From positions 1 to 15,762 of the forward strand of contig UQVD01000048.1 in the NCBI GenBank assembly GCA_900544385.1: a stretch of DNA of 15,762 nucleotides, read 5' to 3'. This document shows positions 13,655 to 15,762 of this stretch, piece after piece. Source of the stretch: an uncultured Collinsella sp. (GTDB lineage: Bacteria; Actinomycetota; Coriobacteriia; Coriobacteriales; Coriobacteriaceae). The notes beneath the pieces were generated by a model. It did not search any database, was not told where the DNA came from, and saw only the letters and a list, made by a program, of their open reading frames with translations. The translations under genes were made by a program, and so were the position numbers. Numbering within the stretch: position 1 is the stretch's first letter; every line of letters begins with the position of its first letter.

Positions 13655-15685
13655 CTACAGCTCGTTGGCCGCGTGATACGCCGTGCGAATGGCGCTCGCA
13701 ATGTCGGCGGTGCGCTCACCCGAGCAGTCGCCCACGCAGGTCACGGGCACCGTCACGCCATCCAGGTCAAACGCGTTGGCCTTGGAGCCCACGGCCATCA
13801 CCACGTAATCGCAGGCGATCCTCACCGGCTCCTCGGCGCCGTCCTCGGTGGTGCGAACAGCCTCCACGCCTTCGTCGGTAATGGCGGTCAGGCGGGTCTT
13901 AACATGCTGCTCCACGTTGTGCTCTGCAAAGTCGCTCATAATCAGCGGCAGAATGGTCTCGGACTCGCCTGCGGCAATCTTGTCGAGCATCTCCACGATC
14001 GCCACCTCGCAGCCGTGCTGCAGCAGGTACTCGGCAGTCTCGGTGCCCACCAGGCCGCCGCCAATGACGGCGACGCGGCCGCTGAGCTCCACCTTGCCGG
14101 CCAGCACGTCCCAGCTCGAGACGACCTTCTCCGAATCGGCACCCGGAACGGGGATGACCACGTCGTGTGCGCCCACGGCCACAATCGCAGCGTCGGCGGC
14201 GTTGAGGTCCTCAGCGGTAGCGGCATGGTTGAGCTCGACCTTCACGCCCAGGCCGGGCAGAATCTTCTCGTAGTACTCGACCGAGCGCATGATCTCGTCC
14301 TTGCGCGGAGGCGCGGCCGCCAGCACAATCTGGCCGCCCAGATGATCGCTCGCCTCGTAGACGGTCACGTCGTAGCCGCGCTTGGCCGCCACGCGCGCGG
14401 CCTCCAGACCGGCGATGCCGCCGCCCACCACGGCGATCTTCTTGTCGCCCTCGCCCGGCTTAATGGCGATGGTTGCCTCATCGCCGTTCTCGGCGTTGAG
14501 CACGCACGAGATGTACTTGCGATTTTGAATCGCGTCGACGCAGCCCTTGTTGCAGTTGAGGCACTCGCGGATGGGCTCACCCGTGGCGGCCTTCAGCGCA
14601 ATGTCGGGGTCGCACATGAGCGAGCGGCCATAGGCGATGATGTCAGCCGAGCCATCCTCCAGGATCTTCTCGCCGGCCTCGACCGAGACAACACGGCCCA
14701 CGGTTGCCACCGGCACGGAGACCAGGGCCTTGACGCGCTCGGCCACCGGCAGCGTCCAGTTGTAGGGCATGGCACCCATGGGTGGAATGGTGTCGCCCAT
14801 GTTGCCGGTGTGGTTGGCCTGTGCAACCTGGATCATATCGATGCCCGCGCCCTCGAGCAGCTTGGCAAACTCGCAGGCCTCGTCGGGCTGCAGGCCGCCC
14901 TTGCCGCGCGGCGTGCCGTCGGGGTTCTCCATGATCACGGGGAGCTTGTACTCCACCATCAGCTGCGGCGCGGCCTCCTTAATGGCGGCGACGACCTCCA
15001 GCGCATAGCGAACGCGGTTCTCGAACGAGCCACCGTACTCGTCGGTGCGCTGGTTGAGGATGGCCGAGCACAGCGAACCCACCAGGCGGTCGCCGTGGAC
15101 CTCGATGGCGTCGATGCCGGCCTGCTGCGCGCGGGCGGCCGAGGCAGCGATGGCCTCCTTGATCTGGGTGAGCTGCTCTACGCTCGCCTCGTTCACAAAG
15201 TGCTGCATGTCGTGGTGCAGCTTGGCGTATGCCTGATTGCGAATCTCGTTGGACTCGGCCATCTTGGCGGCAAAGGTCTCCTCGTCGCCGGCGGCCTTGG
15301 CCTCCTGCGCGGCCTTGGCAGCGGCCATGGAGCCCATGACCATGCGGCCGACACCGGGCACGTCGTACTCGGGGTGGAACAGCTGCAGCGCAACCTTGGC
15401 ACCGTGCTTGTGGACGGCGTCGGCCAGAGCCTTAAACGTGGGGATCTGGGCGTCGGTTGCCAGCTTGGGCGTGGGGCTCGCGGTCATGACGGGAGCGACG
15501 TCGCCGATGACGATGTAGCTCACGCCGCCACGGGCCAAGCGCTCGTAAAAAGCCAGGCTGCGCTCGCCGATGGAACCGTCACGCTCCTCGTAGCCGGTGG
15601 TCAGCGGCGGAAACATAATGCGGTTCTTGAGCTCAAGGGGGCCAACCGTAATGGGCTGGAGCAGCTTGGATGCAGGTGTGGTCAT
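13655..15685 (-). CDS. Old Yellow Enzyme-type FMN/FAD/4Fe-4S NAD(P)H-dependent reductase (2,4-dienoyl-CoA reductase/BaiCD-like)
   Basis: Predicted 676 aa; the in-frame ATG at 15691 would add two residues, but AGAGAGG abuts that ATG and is 7 nt before the one at 15685, so I chose the latter. Residue numbers here count from 15691. Residues 8-370 form an OYE-type TIM barrel (LKNRIMFPP; RTDEYGGSFENR at 215-226; AYGRSLMCDP). C377-C380-C384-C396 match the CxxCxxxC-x11-C cluster motif. GGGIAGLEAA (423-432) is an FAD-binding fold and GGGLVGTETAEYL (544-556) an NAD(P)-binding fold. The family (FadH, enoate reductases, bile-acid BaiCD/BaiH) passes electrons NAD(P)H to FAD to 4Fe-4S to FMN and reduces activated C=C bonds. 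Two oddities: an Ala-rich insertion at about 117-165, and a changed active-site segment after H199 (GDRLVGS). The substrate cannot be assigned. Cytoplasmic; own terminator. Confidence 0.9.
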   Translation of the reverse strand: MTTPASKLLQPITVGPLELKNRIMFPPLTTGYEERDGSIGERSLAFYERLARGGVSYIVIGDVAPVMTASPTPKLATDAQIPTFKALADAVHKHGAKVALQLFHPEYDVPGVGRMVMGSMAAAKAAQEAKAAGDEETFAAKMAESNEIRNQAYAKLHHDMQHFVNEASVEQLTQIKEAIAASAARAQQAGIDAIEVHGDRLVGSLCSAILNQRTDEYGGSFENRVRYALEVVAAIKEAAPQLMVEYKLPVIMENPDGTPRGKGGLQPDEACEFAKLLEGAGIDMIQVAQANHTGNMGDTIPPMGAMPYNWTLPVAERVKALVSVPVATVGRVVSVEAGEKILEDGSADIIAYGRSLMCDPDIALKAATGEPIRECLNCNKGCVDAIQNRKYISCVLNAENGDEATIAIKPGEGDKKIAVVGGGIAGLEAARVAAKRGYDVTVYEASDHLGGQIVLAAAPPRKDEIMRSVEYYEKILPGLGVKVELNHAATAEDLNAADAAIVAVGAHDVVIPVPGADSEKVVSSWDVLAGKVELSGRVAVIGGGLVGTETAEYLLQHGCEVAIVEMLDKIAAGESETILPLIMSDFAEHNVEQHVKTRLTAITDEGVEAVRTTEDGAEEPVRIACDYVVMAVGSKANAFDLDGVTVPVTCVGDCSGERTADIASAIRTAYHAANEL

Positions 15686-15691
15686 GGACAT

Positions 15692-15762
15692 TCCTCTCTT
15701 GTAGGCGCGGCGGCGATGATGCCGCGTAGTTATCTAGAGGATATGGCATGGGAATACAGCAG
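15692..15762 (-). promoter_or_regulatory. Partial upstream region of the reductase gene
   Basis: The leader contains the AGAGAGG ribosome site and a 5-bp hairpin GCGGC-gatgat-GCCGC (15710-15725). The AT-richer part near 15727-15750 could hold the promoter, but no convincing -35/-10 pair is seen and the window ends here. Confidence 0.3.

Overview
The window looks like the end of a draft-assembly contig from a GC-rich, anaerobic, Gram-positive gut actinobacterium. The class is probably Coriobacteriia and a Collinsella-like genus is most likely. This is inferred from an LPxTG surface protein built of isopeptide-type repeats, an Ech-type energy-converting [NiFe] hydrogenase, a large iron-sulfur flavoprotein reductase, and GC-rich codon use. 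No database search was possible. All eight genes I accept lie on the minus strand, so the window reads from right to left.

Layout, left to right. Positions 1-43 are not genomic: they match an Illumina Nextera i7 adapter ending in the Tn5 mosaic end. The chromosome starts at 44 with a perfect hairpin, the terminator of a giant cell-wall-anchored adhesin (80-6319, 2079 aa). That protein has a signal peptide, a VWA domain with an intact MIDAS, ten Spy0128-type isopeptide repeats and an LPTTG sorting signal. Upstream of it are a cluster of TGAGACA/TGTCTCA motifs (probable operator) and then two diverged copies of a long noncoding inverted-repeat element (6494-6710 and 6733-6960). The arms of the two copies differ in sequence but keep base pairing.

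Positions 7039-12629 hold a five-gene operon with the order of echABCDEF. EchA (NuoL-like antiporter) and EchB (NuoH-like) are one fused 960-aa polypeptide. They are followed by the small subunit EchC, EchD with a long Ala/Lys tail, the NiFe large subunit EchE, and the two-cluster ferredoxin EchF. Junctions are tight (1-nt overlap to 12-nt gaps) with Shine-Dalgarno sites inside the preceding gene ends. Together these would pass electrons from reduced ferredoxin to protons, making H2 and coupling this to ion translocation. No maturation (hyp) or formate dehydrogenase genes are in the window.

Beyond it is a small double helix-turn-helix protein resembling the OrfA of IS150-type elements, without a partner transposase (12810-13205). 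An AT-rich spacer follows, then an Old Yellow Enzyme/2,4-dienoyl-CoA reductase-type flavoprotein (13655-15685) with an intact 4Fe-4S motif and two dinucleotide-binding folds but an altered active-site segment. No rRNA, tRNA, CRISPR array or complete insertion sequence was seen. The best candidates for something undescribed are the paired noncoding element and the fused Ech membrane subunit.
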